Below are positions 21,745 to 24,003 of a stretch of DNA of 24,003 nucleotides, piece after piece; positions within the stretch are counted from its first letter, which is position 1; every line of letters starts with the position of its first letter. This stretch comes from a bacterium. Lineage in GTDB: Bacteria > Bacteroidota > Bacteroidia > Bacteroidales > Muribaculaceae. Under the pieces are notes generated by a model. It made no database searches. It worked only from the letters and a program-made list of their open reading frames with translations, and was not told the DNA's origin. The DNA lies in NCBI GenBank assembly GCA_004561555.1, contig SFVH01000024.1, forward strand, positions 1 through 24,003, read 5' to 3'. Position numbers and translations under genes: made by a program.

Positions 21745-22425
21745 ATGGCAAAGCAAAAAACATATGTTGTGTTTGTCGGGCGAAATCCCGGGATTTATGA
21801 CTCTTGGGATGAATGTAAAATGATGACCGACAATTTCCCTGGCGCAAAATTTAAAGCATTCAGCAATCGCACAGAGGCTATCTTGGCTTATCGTGAGCGT
21901 GAAGATGATGCCGATAGGTTGTTGCGTACCATTAGCGAACATCTCAAACAAGAGGAGGAAGCAAGACCGGATGTAATGCCTGTAAAGACTCAAAACACAG
22001 CTAAATCATATCCGCCGGAGGTGGTGCTTGATAGTATTGCTGTTGATGCCGGGTGTCAAGGCAATCCCGGCAAAATGGATTATCGCGGTGTATATGTTCG
22101 TACTGGCAAAGAGATTTTTCATGTCGGTCCTTATCCCAATGGTACCAATAATATCGGTGAATTTCTTGCCATTGTCCATGCATTGGCGCTACTCAAGCAA
22201 AAAGGTAGCAATATGCCCATCTATAGCGATAGCCTCATTGCACAAAAATGGATACGCATTCGTCAATGTCGCACATCTTTGAAGCCAAATAATAAAAACA
22301 CCGAACTCCTTGCTGTGGTGGCGCGTGCCGAGAAATGGCTCGCCGAAAATACATTTACTAATAGAATTATGAAATGGAAAACCGAAGAATGGGGTGAAAT
22401 ACCTGCAGACTTCGGTAGAAAATAG
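21745..22425 (+). CDS. rnhA: Ribonuclease H1 with N-terminal viroplasmin-type domain
   Basis: RNase H1 cuts the RNA strand of RNA-DNA hybrids, clearing R-loops and primers. The 226-residue product, from ATG 21745, begins with a hybrid-binding viroplasmin domain (PF01693 type, about 5-48: TYVVFVGRNPGIYDSWDEC, then GAKFKAFSNRTEA). A charged linker follows, then the RNase H fold from about 96. The four catalytic acids are present: Asp101 (AVDAGCQGNPG), Glu139 (IGEFLAI), Asp162 (YSDSLIA) and Asp222 (IPADFGR). The earlier in-frame ATG at 21664 is rejected because the promoter -7 element lies between it and this start. The U32 gene follows ten bases after its stop, so they form a pair. Confidence 0.93.
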   Translation: MAKQKTYVVFVGRNPGIYDSWDECKMMTDNFPGAKFKAFSNRTEAILAYREREDDADRLLRTISEHLKQEEEARPDVMPVKTQNTAKSYPPEVVLDSIAVDAGCQGNPGKMDYRGVYVRTGKEIFHVGPYPNGTNNIGEFLAIVHALALLKQKGSNMPIYSDSLIAQKWIRIRQCRTSLKPNNKNTELLAVVARAEKWLAENTFTNRIMKWKTEEWGEIPADFGRK

Positions 22426-22435
22426 TCACTTCAAT

Positions 22436-23704
22436 ATGGATAGAAAAGATTTTGAGATAATGGCACCGGTGGGTTCGTATGAGTCTCTATATGCTGCCAT
22501 CCAAGGTGGGGCCGATGCAGTATATTTTGGTATCGAGGGGCTAAATATGCGTGCCAAAAGTAGCAACAACTTTACTACCAATGATTTACATCAGATAGCT
22601 CACATTTGTACTGAGCATGGCATGAAAAGTTACCTAACGGTCAACACTATCATTTATGACGAAGATATTTCCTTGATGCACAAGATCGTTGATGCCGCTA
22701 AAGAGGCTAATATTTCTGCTATTATAGCGTCTGATATGGCTACCATATTATATGCTCGCAGTAAAGGGGTTGAAGTGCATATTTCTACTCAGGTAAATGT
22801 GTCAAATACTGAAGCAGCTCGTTTTTATGCCCATTATGCCGACGTACTTGTACTTGCTCGCGAACTTAATCTCACACAGGTAGCCGCAATTTATGATGCC
22901 ATAGTGAACGAAAATATCTGTGGACCTCACGGAAAGCTATTGCGAATTGAGATGTTTTGCCACGGAGCTTTGTGTATGGCTGTGAGTGGCAAATGCTATC
23001 TCAGCTTACATGAAATGAATTCTTCTGCCAATCGTGGCGCTTGCACCCAAATTTGCCGTCGTGGTTATGAAGTGACCGACCTTGAAACCGGTGATAAATT
23101 AGCCATTGATAACAAATATATTATGTCGCCCAAAGACTTAAAAACAATCCATTTTATGAATAAGATGATTGATGCCGGGGTGAGGGTGTTTAAAATTGAA
23201 GGGCGTGCTCGTAGTGCCGAATATGTGCGCACAGTAGTGTCGTGCTACAACGAAGCTATAGAGGCTTGCTGCAATGGAACTTTTTCTGATGAAAAAGTGG
23301 TTGAATGGGATGGACGTCTCTCTAAGGTGTTTAATCGTGGCTTTTGGAATGGTTATTATCTTGGACAGCGATTGGGTGAATGGACAGGGAAGTATGGCTC
23401 TTCAGCATCTCGTGTAAAGGTTTATGCAGCAAAAGGTATACGCTATTTCTCTAACATCAAGGTGGCTGAATTTCAAATGGAAAATGATGTGCTCAATGTG
23501 GGCGATGAAGTTGTCATCTCTGGTCCTACAACTGGGGCTATTATTTTGACTGTTAATGAGATAAGAGTAAACCTAAAACCGGTGGAGAAAACTGTGCGCG
23601 GTGAGCGTTTCTCCATCAGAGTAGACGAACGAATCCGTCCAAGTGATAAACTCTACATTTGGCGTCCTATAGAGGAGGTTCGTAAGGCTCGCATCATCAA
23701 ATAA
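22436..23704 (+). CDS. U32 family protein, probable tRNA uridine-34 hydroxylation factor (TrhP-like)
   Basis: The 422-residue product belongs to peptidase family U32, whose members TrhP (YegQ) and relatives are needed to form 5-hydroxyuridine at tRNA position 34, not for proteolysis. Visible marks are the N-terminal barrel start APVGSYESLYAAIQGGADAVYFG (read as two parts, 10-32), HISTQVN (115-121), and the conserved cysteine segment with Cys175, Cys180, Cys187, Cys203 and Cys207 (FCHGALCMAVSGKC, then NRGACTQICR). FKIEGRARSAEYV (252-264) and GYYLGQRLGEW follow. ATG 22436 is preferred to GTG 22394, which would overlap rnhA by 32 bases. The neighbouring RNase H may share its transcript. Whether it modifies tRNA or rRNA (RlhA-like) cannot be decided from this sequence alone. 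Confidence 0.88.
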   Translation: MDRKDFEIMAPVGSYESLYAAIQGGADAVYFGIEGLNMRAKSSNNFTTNDLHQIAHICTEHGMKSYLTVNTIIYDEDISLMHKIVDAAKEANISAIIASDMATILYARSKGVEVHISTQVNVSNTEAARFYAHYADVLVLARELNLTQVAAIYDAIVNENICGPHGKLLRIEMFCHGALCMAVSGKCYLSLHEMNSSANRGACTQICRRGYEVTDLETGDKLAIDNKYIMSPKDLKTIHFMNKMIDAGVRVFKIEGRARSAEYVRTVVSCYNEAIEACCNGTFSDEKVVEWDGRLSKVFNRGFWNGYYLGQRLGEWTGKYGSSASRVKVYAAKGIRYFSNIKVAEFQMENDVLNVGDEVVISGPTTGAIILTVNEIRVNLKPVEKTVRGERFSIRVDERIRPSDKLYIWRPIEEVRKARIIK

Positions 23705-23750
23705 CCGAAATGGTTTTGCATTCTTGGTATTCAATTATGTGGGAATCTTT

Positions 23751-24003
23751 CTATGCTTGTTTCCACTCTTGGAGGGTGTGGGTGTCTCTGCTGAACACCA
23801 CGCCGACTTTCACCACCTTGCGCTCGTCGCCGGCGAAGGGGAGGTCATAGCCCTTCTCGTCGATTTGGCGCAGAGCGTCGTCGGCGGTGCCGTTGCCGTC
23901 GAGTTTGTATTCGAAGATGTAGATTGCGGTCTTCGCTCTCACGATGCAGTCGATGCGACCGTCGGATGTGTGAAACTCGTTTTCCACATCGCATCCTGCA
24001 AAA
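23751..24003 (-). CDS. C-terminal end of a PD-(D/E)XK nuclease-like protein (partial)
   Basis: The minus-strand frame is open from the window edge to the stop (complement of 23751-23753), giving 84 visible residues; the start lies to the right. The sequence carries a PD-(D/E)XK-like core, GRIDCIVRAKTAIYIFEYKL, with Asp in the first strand and Glu-Tyr-Lys in the second. DDALRQIDEKGYDLPF and VVKVGVVFS follow. This is the C-terminal pattern of the Bacteroidetes proteins that join an AAA-ATPase-like domain to PD-(D/E)XK superfamily 9 (PF08011/PF09820). Many copies occur per genome in Bacteroidales and their function is not settled. The gene converges on the U32 gene, 46 bases apart. Any AAA domain is outside the window. 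Confidence 0.8.
   Translation of the reverse strand, partial: FAGCDVENEFHTSDGRIDCIVRAKTAIYIFEYKLDGNGTADDALRQIDEKGYDLPFAGDERKVVKVGVVFSRDTHTLQEWKQA

Noticed and set aside
22394..22435. GTG start for the U32 gene inside rnhA
   Set aside because: ATG 22436 gives the family N-terminus (MDRKDFEIMAPVGS) and avoids a 32-base overlap.

Overview
The window looks like a chromosomal segment of a gut-type Bacteroidales bacterium, probably Muribaculaceae or a close relative (inference). Support comes from proteins with C-terminal type IX secretion (T9SS) sorting domains, a PKD lipoprotein with an acidic stretch after its lipobox cysteine, the gene order yceD-rpmF-fabH-era-der, and promoters of the Bacteroidetes TTTG-N19-21-TAnnTTTG kind. 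Apart from one partial gene at the right edge, every gene lies on the + strand. No tRNA, rRNA, CRISPR array, insertion sequence or phage gene was seen. No gene-free stretch exceeds 300 bases; the longest are about 205 bases (4817-5022 and 9224-9428), and both hold terminators and promoters.

Left third (1-9223), cell-surface and secreted proteins: the tail of a surface protein, a PKD/beta-propeller-like lipoprotein, a large GHL10-type (DUF187) glycosidase, a propeller-like protein of unknown function, and a GH13 alpha-amylase with a CBM26-like starch-binding module. The last three each end in a T9SS sorting domain. The second and third of these have their own promoter, and all three are followed by a hairpin. 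No SusC/SusD pair is visible, so membership of a polysaccharide-utilisation locus is only suspected; the block could continue to the left.

Middle (9318-17641), housekeeping: rplS (L19) with its own promoter and a structured 5' leader, a GNAT-like protein, then a yceD-rpmF unit and a closely spaced run of fabH, era, der, ribE, a nitroreductase and menA. This joins ribosome assembly, the first step of fatty-acid elongation, riboflavin synthesis and menaquinone synthesis. MenA carries a 111-residue C-terminal tail beyond the normal end of the enzyme.

Right (17730-24003): a small two-helix membrane protein, a YfhO-family multispan membrane protein translationally coupled to a shortened methyltransferase-like protein with a degraded SAM-binding motif, an RNase H1 with a viroplasmin-type N-terminal domain followed by a U32-family protein (tRNA hydroxylation type), and, convergent at the edge, the C-terminal end of a PD-(D/E)XK protein.

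Several obvious open frames begin too early. Promoter elements or known family N-termini place the real starts of yceD, era, the GNAT-like gene, rnhA and the U32 gene further downstream; those corrected starts are used here. I did not find a clearly new biological system. The best leads are the MenA tail, the degenerate methyltransferase-like protein beside YfhO, the L19 leader RNA, and the secreted glycosidase/amylase block.
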